DNA of 64,000 nt. Origin: Streptomyces sp. ICBB 8177 (lineage in GTDB: Bacteria > Actinomycetota > Actinomycetes > Streptomycetales > Streptomycetaceae). The stretch is taken from assembly GCF_003144095.1 (NCBI RefSeq), contig NZ_NSKH01000002.1, positions 383,024-447,023 on the forward strand, written 5' to 3'. Under the pieces are notes generated by a model. That model did not search any database and was not told the DNA's origin. It saw only the letters and a program-made list of their open reading frames with translations. Position 1 is the stretch's first letter. Each line of letters begins with the position of its first letter. A program made the translations under genes and the position numbers. This document shows, in pieces, positions 1 to 7,450 of the stretch.

Positions 1-354
1 ACGTCTGCCTGACGGGCAGGCGACCAGAAGCGGTGTCTCGGCGTGCGCGTCTCCGCCGGGCGCCGTTAGAGGCCGCGGGCCGCGTGTGGCCACAGAGTCT
101 CTCGCGACATATATGGCAGCAGATGCTTCATCATCTGTCAGTAGAGTTCTAAGGTCTTTGTCGATTCCATCTCGGTCATGCTTCCAGAGCGTCTGTCCCG
201 AAACTGCACGCGTCCAGTCTCTCGTGATATCGCACGAGAAGTCGAATCGCTTGCGCCCGGATTCTTTGCAGGCGAAGAGCTTTGCGTTTGACGACTCTTC
301 CATGATGTTGAGCGCCGTCTCGGACAGAAAAGTATGTTCGACGGATTCGGCCAT
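1..354 (-). CDS. Hypothetical protein, 3' end cut by window edge
   Basis: A minus-strand reading frame starts at an ATG (354-352) preceded by a good AGGGAG-type ribosome site and stays open to base 1, giving at least 118 residues. It begins MAESVEHTFLSETALNIMEE and has two Cys and several charged stretches in the first 60 residues. I recognise no family. GC content is clearly lower over the first ~85 codons than in the core genes and rises toward the window edge, which fits transferred DNA. The stop codon lies outside the window. It could be the proximal gene of the accessory arm that ends at the tRNA-Arg gene. Confidence 0.5.
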   Translation of the reverse strand, partial: MAESVEHTFLSETALNIMEESSNAKLFACKESGRKRFDFSCDITRDWTRAVSGQTLWKHDRDGIDKDLRTLLTDDEASAAIYVARDSVATRGPRPLTAPGGDAHAETPLLVACPSGRR

Positions 355-492
355 TCTCTCTCCCTGAAGGCCTCGCGTTAAACAGTGGCCGTGAAGGCAT
401 CAGCCAGCTCTAGGGGCGGTAGCTGATTTTGGGCGGTTGCAGTAACGAGCAGGTCCGCGGATCCAGCTACACGCTGTGGGAATCGAGCCGTA

Positions 493-750
493 TCACTCGT
501 CTGGCTCGTCGTCGTCCTCAGACCACTCAACGTCGATATCTGTGTATTGAGCCGACGTCTCAGCCCACCTGTAGTCCCATGTCATACGACTGCGTACGGT
601 TGTCACGCTACCGTCAAGGAGTTCCTTCTTTGCTGCCTCTATGGCGGCGCTTACTGCAGCCTCGTAAGCCGCCTTGATTCTCGCAGCATGGATCTTACGG
701 TCGCCCATCTCGAACTCGAGAGTCACAGTCAGAACTTTAGGCGTGCTCAT
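493..750 (-). CDS. Small acidic-tailed hypothetical protein (85 aa)
   Basis: The chosen ATG at 750 has a GGGAGG ribosome site about nine bases upstream; a longer frame to 894 exists but lacks such a site. The product opens with a beta-like segment (MSTPKVLTVTLEFEMGD), continues with an Ala/Lys-rich helix (residues ~20-45) and ends in a strongly acidic tail (WSEDDDEPDE). No family is recognised. It lies between the partial gene at 1-354 and the PIN-domain pair on the same strand, so it is part of the accessory cargo. The helix plus acidic tail would suit a small binding or antitoxin-like protein, but that is only a guess. Confidence 0.55.
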   Translation of the reverse strand: MSTPKVLTVTLEFEMGDRKIHAARIKAAYEAAVSAAIEAAKKELLDGSVTTVRSRMTWDYRWAETSAQYTDIDVEWSEDDDEPDE

Positions 751-900
751 GATTCTTGCCTCCCGTAGGTGTGGCACCTTCCTATGCTCGGAACCTGACG
801 ATGCTGGCATCGTCTGCCCTGGCGGAATGGAGAGCGGCCAGGGGGTATCCGCGCGTGAAGACGACGTAGCGGTAATCGAAGACTGCGGCTGCAAGGCCCA

Positions 901-1482
901 TTAGGAGGGCTCAAGCGGCGACAGTTTCTCTCCGCGGAGTGCCTGGCCTGGGATAGTCAGTTGTCCCATGGCGACGGGGAGGAGCAATTGGAGATTGGGA
1001 ATACCGCCCCCGCCTTCGATACGGCTGATCAGACGTCGATCAAGCGTGTAGAAGATCCCGCACTCTTCGTCAACTGCTGTCGCCAGGTGCACCGCGTCCT
1101 GTGAGTCGAGATGAAACTTCCTCGCCATCTCTCGTGCGTCTTCGGCTATGTCTTGGTGGACCTCAACCCAGGAAATTGGGGAGGACTTGAACCATGAGTC
1201 AATGATGGCAGACGCTGCGGCTTGAGTCTTTCCTGCGGCAAGCTGGCTCTTTCGCTTGTCGTGGAGTTTGGCTTCCCCTTTTCCGAACACTTCGACGTAG
1301 ACCATGGTTGATGCCGTCACGTCGAGATTGCCGTTCTCGAACTGGGCTAACACTTGAAGGCAGCGGTCATAGTCCTGCTCATCGTGGTCGATCCCGACGC
1401 CTGTGCGTCCCTTGATGACTTCAATGTAAACGCAGGAGTCTATATAGCAACGTTGCGCGACTCCCCCCCTACGTCGGCTCAC
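901..1482 (-). CDS. PIN-domain protein (VapC-like putative RNase)
   Basis: This 193-aa protein has the acidic pattern of PIN nucleases: Asp15 in YIDSCVYIE, Glu64 in the second conserved segment, Asp129 in DAVHLATA and Asp148 in TLDRRL. PIN proteins of this type are metal-dependent RNases, most often the toxin half of a toxin-antitoxin pair. The GTG start at 1482 overlaps the stop of the upstream gene (GTGA, 1479-1482), so the two are translationally coupled. It is longer than a typical VapC (~130 aa), with insertions at residues ~25-45 and ~65-95. The partner is not a normal VapB, so the toxin role is inferred from fold and coupling only. Confidence 0.75.
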   Translation of the reverse strand: MSRRRGGVAQRCYIDSCVYIEVIKGRTGVGIDHDEQDYDRCLQVLAQFENGNLDVTASTMVYVEVFGKGEAKLHDKRKSQLAAGKTQAAASAIIDSWFKSSPISWVEVHQDIAEDAREMARKFHLDSQDAVHLATAVDEECGIFYTLDRRLISRIEGGGGIPNLQLLLPVAMGQLTIPGQALRGEKLSPLEPS

Positions 1483-2303
1483 TCTTGCCCCTCGCCCCCC
1501 TCAACCGCTTCATTTGACGACCGGCGCTGCATCCTGACGAACTCTACGGAACTCAAGCCGTCAGTCCAGTCCGGTGCAATTCCTGCAATGCTATGCAATG
1601 TTAGCTGTGCTGATGCCTCTTCGATCACTCGAAGGCGATCCACTCGCATATGGATTGGTTGCCCCAGTGAGTTTCTTTTAAGGTCCCCCCGAGCACTCAC
1701 GACAGCCCCTACGTTAGATTTGACCTGTTCCAGTAGGTCGGCATCGTCGCGGTTCCCCAAGTGGCACCGTAGTCCGAGTCCGCGATTCTCGTCGAAGAGT
1801 GAAAACTCTGGTGACCGCGCACGAAGATTGATTTTATCCAGGCGGCCACGAAACGAGCTCCGAGTGCGCGAGACTTCCTTGATTGCCTCACGTGCATGCG
1901 CGGCCACCAGGGCGTTAATCGGAGTCACCCGGGCCAGCTTGTCGCCGACCTCGCTGAGTTCAATGCCAGTAACTCCGCGCTTCCCCGCCAATTGGTGCAG
2001 CTTGATTACCTTACGGACGGCAAATTCGTTGGCTCCGAGCGGAATTGCTGGCCTCTCGTGGAGCTCACGGACTGCTTCCAACGCCCGTGGCAACGCCAAC
2101 TCCCCCTCTGAGTGGGCTGCGGCAATCGCCACGCAGGCGCTTCCCTCAGCTAGCCCAGTGACAACCCAGTCTCGGTGGAGGTCGGAACGTCCAGCGCTTG
2201 GGTCTAACTCGTTGAGCAGCGAAACTGTGCTCGACAGCACGTCTCGTAGCGCCAGAACTGAGATCGCCCCAAGATCACCAGTCAGCCGTACCTGCATACG
2301 CAT
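1479..2303 (-). CDS. Unrecognised 274-aa partner of the PIN protein
   Basis: An ATG at 2303 has a GAGGGG site eight bases upstream. The protein seems to have two parts: an alpha/beta N-terminal region (residues ~1-100, with DWVVTGLAEGSACVAI) and a C-terminal region starting near FRGRLDKINLRA that reads like a small beta-barrel. No DNA-binding helix-turn-helix or AbrB/RHH motif typical of VapB antitoxins is visible. It is read first and overlaps the PIN gene by four bases, so the two products are probably made in a fixed ratio. It may neutralise or direct the PIN nuclease, but no function is known to me. GC content is lower than in the core genes. Confidence 0.6.
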   Translation of the reverse strand: MRMQVRLTGDLGAISVLALRDVLSSTVSLLNELDPSAGRSDLHRDWVVTGLAEGSACVAIAAAHSEGELALPRALEAVRELHERPAIPLGANEFAVRKVIKLHQLAGKRGVTGIELSEVGDKLARVTPINALVAAHAREAIKEVSRTRSSFRGRLDKINLRARSPEFSLFDENRGLGLRCHLGNRDDADLLEQVKSNVGAVVSARGDLKRNSLGQPIHMRVDRLRVIEEASAQLTLHSIAGIAPDWTDGLSSVEFVRMQRRSSNEAVEGGEGQE

Positions 2304-2702
2304 CACAGTTCCCCCTCTCGGCTGCGATCTCATCAGGATGCCCTATCTTGCTGTCTACCCGGTAGGTGTGGAAGCGATTCAACTACACGAGGGTGTCAGA
2401 GTAGGTCGGCGGAGCGGCTTTGGGCTGGAGCTGCTTTGGCGCGAGTGATCATGGCCCCGTAAGCTTCCGGCGCGTCGGGCAGTCTGTGGACCTGCCCGGT
2501 AAAGCACGACGTTGGGGCCATGATCTTCGAGGCTCGCGCCAAAGTGGCTGCGTAAAGCCGTGGAGCCGACCGCCCCAGCCACGACGTACTCCTTCTCTGG
2601 CATCAGGCAACTGCATGCCATCAGCGCGGCACGGGCGCCGGCCGGGCTGGAGCGGGGCGCAGACAGGAGCGCAGGCCCGGCCGGGGGCCGGGCCTGCGCG
2701 CG
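2304..2702. other. Gene-free stretch before the integrase remnant
   Basis: About 400 bases without a convincing gene. It contains the upstream region of the PIN operon (2304-2430) and the imperfect palindrome at 2434-2544. From about 2580 to 2700 it is GC-rich with no recognisable feature. Confidence 0.5.
2434..2544. repeat. 111-bp imperfect inverted repeat
   Basis: The left arm starts CTTTGGCGCGAG (2434-2445) and continues GATCATGGCCCC (2447-2458). The right arm reads GGGGCCATGATC (2514-2525) and ends CTCGCGCCAAAG (2533-2544), so two 12-base blocks pair exactly, with a seven-base bulge on one side. The centre holds a third pair, CGGGCAG (2476-2482) with CTGCCCG (2492-2498). The whole could fold as a long interrupted hairpin. 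It lies ~160 bp before the integrase remnant. It may be a miniature inverted-repeat element or a recombination or transfer site of the lost element. Confidence 0.65.
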
Positions 2703-3706
2703 GTGAGCGTAGCGAGCCGCCTTGACAAGGTCGACCAGGGCGTGCCCGTACCCACCAAGTCGGCCAAGCTCTCCGAATGGCTGCCGTACTGGCTGGACAA
2801 CGTCATCAAGCCCCGGCGGAAGCTCAGCACGTACGACAAGTACGAGGCGCACGTACGGCTTTACCTGGTGCCCCTGCTCGGTGCCAAGCGGCTGGAGTCC
2901 CTCGGCGTCGCTGACGTGCGCCGGTTCCTCGTCCGCCTGGAGAAGGAGACCACCGCCGCAACCGCCAAGGAGTCGCACCGAGTTCTGCGGTCGGCGCTGT
3001 CCTCTGCCTGCCGCGAAGAACTGATCACCCGCAACGTCGCCAAGCTCGTCGAGCCGCCCCGCACCGACAACCGTGAACTGAAGCCCTGGACCCTCGACGA
3101 GACGCTCGACTTCCTCGCGGCCTCCCGCAAGGATCCGCTCTAGGCGGCCTTCGTGCTCGCTATCGCCATGGGCCTCCGCCGGGGCGAGATCGTCGGCCTT
3201 CGCTGGTCTGACCTCGACCTCGACAACCGCGTCCTTTACGTCCGCCAGCAGATGCAGCGCCGCCGTGGCGTCCTCTACGACGACGACCCCAAGAGCCGCC
3301 GTCGCGTGCGGTCCCGCTTCCCGCGCTCTGCATCGCGCCCCTGCGCTGGCACCGGATGTGGCAGGTGGCTGCCCGTGCCAAGGCGGGGGAGAGCTGGCAG
3401 GAGTCCACCTACGTATTCACCACCCGCACCGGCCGCCCGGTCGAGCCGCGCAACCTCTACCGCTCCTTCACCCGCGTCGCCCAGTCCGCCGGCCTCCGCG
3501 TCATCCGGCTGCATGACGCTCGCCATGGCACGGCCACGCTCCTCACGGCGGCCGGAGTCGCGCCCCGCGTCGTGATGAAGATTCTCGGTCACTCCCAGAT
3601 CAGCATCACCATGGACGTCTACACCCACGTCGTCCAGGACACCCAGCGCGAAGCCATGAGTCACATGGATCGGCTACTGCGAAAGCGGCGCCCTGGTCGC
3701 GGCTGA
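2703..3706 (+). pseudogene. Tyrosine recombinase (integrase), inactivated
   Basis: Three in-order pieces together make a phage/ICE-type integrase. The N-terminal SAM-like core-binding domain is at 2703-3140 (KSAKLSEWLPYWLDN). The start of the catalytic domain with the first Arg (GLRRGEIVGLRW) is at 3144-3300. The rest is in another frame to 3706, with the HxxR box (LHDARHG), GHSQISIT and the Tyr nucleophile in VYTHV. The frame is broken by a TAG at 3141-3143, where related proteins read ..LYAAF.., and by a frameshift around 3300-3310. The gene points at tRNA-Arg 70 bp downstream, the usual layout of an element integrated at a tRNA 3' end. It is almost certainly non-functional. Confidence 0.85.
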
Positions 3707-3736
3707 CCGCTCGCGTTGATGCCAAAAGTGGATGTC

Positions 3737-3771
3737 AAACGCCCCGGACCATGATCGGTCCGGGGGCGTTT
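3737..3771. terminator. Hairpin terminator between integrase remnant and tRNA
   Basis: AAACGCCCCGGACC and GGTCCGGGGGCGTTT form a 14-bp stem with a one-base bulge and an ATGATC loop, flanked by A and T runs. It can end transcripts from either side: the integrase on plus and the tRNA on minus. Confidence 0.75.
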
Positions 3772-3775
3772 CGCC

Positions 3776-3851
3776 TGGTGCCCCCGGCAGGATTCGAACC
3801 TGCGACACCCGCTTTAGGAGAGCGGTGCTCTATCCCCTGAGCTACGGAGGC
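3776..3851 (-). tRNA. tRNA-Arg (anticodon CCU)
   Basis: Reading the minus strand, the acceptor arm GCCTCCG pairs with CGGGGGC. The anticodon arm CCGCT/AGCGG holds the loop CTCCTAA (anticodon CCT), and the T arm contains GGTTCGAATCC. The discriminator A is followed by an encoded CCA (3776-3778). It decodes AGG. Its 3' end faces the integrase remnant, so this gene is the likely attachment site of the element to its left. The tRNA is intact. Confidence 0.93.
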
Positions 3852-4324
3852 GGGGCTTGCTCGCGTCACTGACGTCAGCACCAAGTGTGATCGTCTCGTT
3901 ACGCGGCAACGTCCTCGGTCGCCGTCACAGGCGGCCGAGGACAGGTTAGCGGATAGGGGAGGGTGCTGCGCGAGGCGAGGGGCGGAGAAGGGGTCGGGCC
4001 CGGGGCCCGGGGGCTCGCTCCGGCGGCGCCGCGCCCGATCCGCCTGCGGGCCTCGCGCACGGGATCGTTCCGATCCCGCTTCACAGCGCGATGCCTTCGG
4101 CGCCGACTTCTGGGCCGGCCTCCACGCCAACCCGCCGCTGACGATGCTGCGTTGCCGCGCCTGACGATCGACGGGAGGCTGCGGACGCGCTCACCTCGAT
4201 GTGGTCGGGGTCACACTCCAGGGGTGTCACGGTTGCCGGTCGGGCGGTGTCCTCACGGTGTCGGGCCGATCTCCCGACCCGGGTCCGAACGGACTCCCAT
4301 CCGGACAACCGCAGGAGCACCATC
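3852..4324. other. Intergenic region with possible coding remnant
   Basis: This stretch of ~470 bases has no convincing gene. The part next to the tRNA (3852-3950) should hold its promoter. At about 4088-4165 the plus strand reads RDAFGADFWAGLHANPP in frame before a stop, which resembles the N-terminal segment of small-molecule methyltransferases. It may be a gene fragment left by the insertion or deletion that shaped this junction. That reading is weak. Confidence 0.3.
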
Positions 4325-4798
4325 GTGAAGACGCTCATCGTGTGCACTTCCGTGTCGCACGGCAACACCAGGCGGATCGCCGACGCCATGGGCCAGGTCC
4401 TCGACGCCCGCGTCCTCGACCCCGACCAGGTCGACGTGGGGGGGCTGTTCACCTACGACCTCGTGGGATTCGGCTCGGGGATCTTCTCGATGAACTTCCA
4501 CCCCCGCCTGCGCCAGTTCGTCCGGTCGCTCCCGCGCGGCGAACGACGTGGGGCGTTCGTCTTCTCCTCCAGCGGGTTGCCCGAACCCGGGTTCCGGCCC
4601 TACACCCGCGGTCTCGTGCGGCTCCTGGAGGACAAGGGATTCCAGGTCGCCGACACCTTCGCCTGCCGGGGGTACGACACCTGGCCTCCGTTCAAGCTCG
4701 TCGGCGGCATCAACAAGACGCGGCCCGACGCCGACGACCTGCACGCGGCACGCGCCTTCGCCGAAGGACTGCTGACCCGGACCCGCACGGGGTCCTGA
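4325..4798 (+). CDS. Flavodoxin family protein
   Basis: The 157-aa product starts KTLIVCTSVSHGNTRRIADA, the N-terminal strand and phosphate-binding loop of flavodoxin-like FMN proteins. Further on come GFGSGIFSMNFHP and FVFSSSGLPEPGF, the loops expected to contact the isoalloxazine ring. It should bind FMN and carry electrons or act in redox stress; the partner is unknown. The start is a GTG with AGGAG eight bases upstream. After the TGA at 4796 the same reading frame stays open to 5035 (next entry). The length is normal for the family, so the TGA is probably the true end. Confidence 0.8.
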   Translation: MKTLIVCTSVSHGNTRRIADAMGQVLDARVLDPDQVDVGGLFTYDLVGFGSGIFSMNFHPRLRQFVRSLPRGERRGAFVFSSSGLPEPGFRPYTRGLVRLLEDKGFQVADTFACRGYDTWPPFKLVGGINKTRPDADDLHAARAFAEGLLTRTRTGS

Positions 4799-5035
4799 CT
4801 CAACGCGGTCCGCCTGGGCGACTTCCCGGTCAACGGCTGCGGGTACGAGGCGAAGGTGACGTCCACGCAGGACCAGGGCAGCCGCACCGACGTGGGCACC
4901 GCGAACCTCGTCGGCCCCAACCCGGGCTCCTGCTACTCGACGCTCGACCCGTCCTACTCCACCGTCAACGGCAACGGCATCCAGCACAATGTGGGCCCGG
5001 CCAACGGCGACGGGTACTACTACCGGCCGGCCTGA
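4799..5035 (+). pseudogene. C-terminal fragment of an unknown (possibly secreted) protein
   Basis: Directly after the flavodoxin stop, and in the same frame, lies a 78-codon open stretch with no usable start, ending TGA at 5033-5035. It reads LNAVRLGDFPVNGCGYEAKV and ends GDGYYYRPA. It contains two Cys, many Gly/Asn/Thr and no Lys-rich or helical parts, a composition common in exported actinobacterial domains. I do not recognise the family. It is best read as the tail of a gene whose front was lost. Read-through of the TGA to make a 236-aa fusion is possible but less likely. Confidence 0.45.
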
Positions 5036-5181
5036 GACACACACGGTTCGCCCCCCCGACCGCCCGCGGCGGGTCGGCGCGACGGCGGTCGGCCGGAGCC
5101 GCGACAGCTGGGGCTACCGCCGGTAACATGGCGGCGTCGCGGGCGCCCGGCCCGTGCGTACCCCCTCACCGGAGGTCGACG

Positions 5182-5580
5182 ATGGCGCGTGCGCCGCGTT
5201 CCGCACGACTGCTCGCCGGACTGTTCGCCACGGCGGGCGTGAGCCACTTCGCGGCGCCCCGGCAGTTCGACGCGATCGTGCCCCGTTCGCTGCCGGGCAG
5301 CGCGCGCACCTGGACGTACCTGAGCGGCGCCGCCGAACTCGGGCTCGCCGCCGCCGTCGCGCTGCCCGCCACCCGGCGCCTCGGCGGGCTCGCCGCCGCC
5401 GCGTTCCTCACCGCCGTCTTCCCGGCCAACGTCAAGATGGCCCGCGACTGGCGGGGGCGGCCCGCCCCGCTCAAGGCCGCCGCCTACGCCCGGCTGCCGC
5501 TCCAGGCGCCGCTGGTCGGCTGGGCCCTGAAGGTCGCGGCGGACGCGCCCTGGGCGGCGCTCAGCCCTGCCGGGCGATGA
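5182..5580 (+). CDS. DoxX-like small membrane protein
   Basis: The 132-aa protein has four hydrophobic segments and the family signature of DoxX-like proteins: an N-terminal helix followed by GVSHFAAPRQFDAIVP, then LSGAAELGLAAAVALP and FPANVKMARDW. It is an integral membrane protein, and homologues are tied loosely to redox homeostasis. The ATG at 5182 follows a GGAGG site. Its last 20 bases overlap the 3' end of the convergent NADH dehydrogenase gene. Confidence 0.75.
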   Translation: MARAPRSARLLAGLFATAGVSHFAAPRQFDAIVPRSLPGSARTWTYLSGAAELGLAAAVALPATRRLGGLAAAAFLTAVFPANVKMARDWRGRPAPLKAAAYARLPLQAPLVGWALKVAADAPWAALSPAGR

Positions 5581-6931
5581 CCGAGGCCGTGTGCTCGCGG
5601 ACCTGCTCCGGCGACAGGTAGACGTCCATGTACTCGAAGTCGACCAGCGAGGCCCGCTTCTGCGCCTGGAAGCCGGTGCGCACGAAGTCGTCCCCGGCGA
5701 ACGCGTTCAGCAGCCAGCTGGTCATCACGCGCGTCTTGGCGGGGCCGGTGCGCAGCGCCGACCAGTGGTAGCCGCGGGCCACCGCCTGCGCGGGCACCCC
5801 GCGCAGCTCGATGCCGAGCGGCTTGGAGACCGCGTCGCGCCCGCCGAGGTCCACCACCAGGCCGAGGTCCTTGTGGACGTACGGTTGCAGCGGCAGGCCG
5901 CGCAGCGAGGCGATGACGTTCTCGGCGGCCCGGCGGCCCTGGCGCATGGAGTGCTGCGCGGTGGGCGGGCAGACCGCCCCGTCGCCCTTGGCCAGGTCCG
6001 GCACGGCGGCCGCGTCGCCCAGCGCGAAGACGCCGTCGTAGCCCGATCCCGGCACCGTCATCTCCGGGGTGACCGCGAGCCGGCCGCGCACCGTCTCCGC
6101 GCCGAGGGTGCCCACCAGCGGGCTCGCGGCGACGCCCGCTGTCCAGATCAGGGTGCGGCAGGGCAGCACCCTGCCGTCGGTGAACGTCACCTTGTCCGGC
6201 CCGGCCTCCGCGATCGACACCCCGAGGGAGACCTCGATGCCGCGGTTGCGCAGGATCTCCAGCGCGCTGGCGCCCAGTTTGTCGCCCAGCTCCGGCATGA
6301 GCTTGGGCGCGATGTCGATCAGGTGCCACTTGATGAGCCGGGGGTCCAGCCGCGGGTACTTCTTGACCGCGTGGGTGGTCAGCCGTTGCAGGCAGGCGGC
6401 CGTCTCGGTGCCCGCGTAACCGCCGCCGACCACCACGAACTGAAGGCGCGAGGCGCGCTCGGCCTCGTCCTGGCTGGCGTCGGCCAGGTCCAGCTGCGCG
6501 ATGACGTGGTCGCGGATGTAGGCGGCCTCGGCCAGCGTCTTCATGCCGCGCGCGTTCTCGATCAGGCCGGGGATGTCGAACGTGCGGGTGATGCTGCCGG
6601 GGGCCAGCACGATGTAGTCGTACGGCTCGTCGAGGATCTCACCGCTGATCTTGCGGATGACGCAGATCTTGGCCTTGGTGTCCACGCCGATCGCCCCGCC
6701 CGGGATGATCTGGGTGCGGAACTTCCCGCTGCGGCGCAACGAGACCGCCACCGACTGCGGGGACAGGACGCCGGAGGCCACCTGGGGGAGCAGGGGCAGA
6801 TACAGCTGGTAGGAGAACGGCGTGACGAGCACCAGGTCGGCCTCGCCCGGCGAGAGCCTTCGCTCCAGCCGGCGTACGCACTCGACCCCGGCGAAGCCGG
6901 CGCCCACTACCAGAATCCTGGGTCGTGCCAC
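5561..6931 (-). CDS. ndh: Type II NADH dehydrogenase (NDH-2)
   Basis: This 456-aa protein has two Rossmann dinucleotide sites, GAGFAG (residues ~10-15) for FAD and GGGYAG (~169-174) for NADH. It also has the FSYQLYLPLLP segment that follows the first, and VFALGDAAAV near residue 320, which contacts FAD. NDH-2 is a peripheral membrane flavoprotein that passes electrons from NADH to menaquinone without proton pumping. The GTG at 6931 with an AAGGGA site fits the usual N-terminus; an upstream start at 6997 would add 22 atypical residues. It is monocistronic and convergent with the DoxX-like gene. No Rex-type palindrome is evident upstream. Confidence 0.9.
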   Translation of the reverse strand: MARPRILVVGAGFAGVECVRRLERRLSPGEADLVLVTPFSYQLYLPLLPQVASGVLSPQSVAVSLRRSGKFRTQIIPGGAIGVDTKAKICVIRKISGEILDEPYDYIVLAPGSITRTFDIPGLIENARGMKTLAEAAYIRDHVIAQLDLADASQDEAERASRLQFVVVGGGYAGTETAACLQRLTTHAVKKYPRLDPRLIKWHLIDIAPKLMPELGDKLGASALEILRNRGIEVSLGVSIAEAGPDKVTFTDGRVLPCRTLIWTAGVAASPLVGTLGAETVRGRLAVTPEMTVPGSGYDGVFALGDAAAVPDLAKGDGAVCPPTAQHSMRQGRRAAENVIASLRGLPLQPYVHKDLGLVVDLGGRDAVSKPLGIELRGVPAQAVARGYHWSALRTGPAKTRVMTSWLLNAFAGDDFVRTGFQAQKRASLVDFEYMDVYLSPEQVREHTASVIARQG

Positions 6932-7066
6932 GGTGTCCGTCCCTTCTCGGGCCTGGCTGGTCTCGTCCTCGCGCCTGCCCCGCGTCGGTGTGGTCACCGC
7001 CCATCTTTGTGCGCCGATCGGCGGTCCGCCCGCCGAACGCCGCGAGCCGTGCGACGAAGAACGAGA

Positions 7067-7102
7067 AACCGGTGGTGGGGCACGTATGCCCCACCACCGG
7101 TT
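7067..7102 (-). terminator. Strong hairpin terminator
   Basis: A perfect 16-bp stem (7067-7082 with 7087-7102) with a four-base loop, followed on the minus strand by a T-rich tract. It ends the small gene at 7129-7302 and insulates the NADH dehydrogenase gene downstream. Confidence 0.85.
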
Positions 7103-7128
7103 CCGTTACGCGTTCCGGCTCGCGGCCG

Positions 7129-7302
7129 TCAGATCTCGGCGTGCTTGCCGTGCACCATGTCCCACGCCTCGCTGGTGTACCGCTCGCGCTCGCCCAGCGA
7201 CATCTCGGGGAAGTAGTCCTTGAGGCGGGCCACGACCTGCTGCTCGGACTCGTGGCAGTCGCGCAGCAGGAAAATCGCCTTGTGCAGGATGGTGTTGTCC
7301 AC
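7129..7302 (-). CDS. Small conserved-looking hypothetical protein (57 aa)
   Basis: A GTG at 7302 with GAGGGG upstream opens a 58-codon frame encoding a compact helical protein with HKAIFLLRDCHESEQQVV and KDYFPEMSLGERERYTSEAW. It ends just before the strong hairpin at 7067-7102. Codon use and third-position GC match the host. It has one Cys and no membrane segment. It reads like a small soluble actinobacterial protein of unknown role. The separate promoter region and dedicated terminator argue that it is a real gene. Confidence 0.65.
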   Translation of the reverse strand: MDNTILHKAIFLLRDCHESEQQVVARLKDYFPEMSLGERERYTSEAWDMVHGKHAEI

Positions 7303-7450
7303 GGTCCGGGTTCCCCTCGTGCTGTCCGTCGCGTACCGCTCGGTGCTTGGTGCGCCCGGCCGCTCACGGCGGGCGGGGCGGGTTCACCCTAAGCAGGCGG
7401 GGGCGCCGCGACGGCCGGGAAACCCGGTGGTGTGGGCCGTTCCACAGCGA

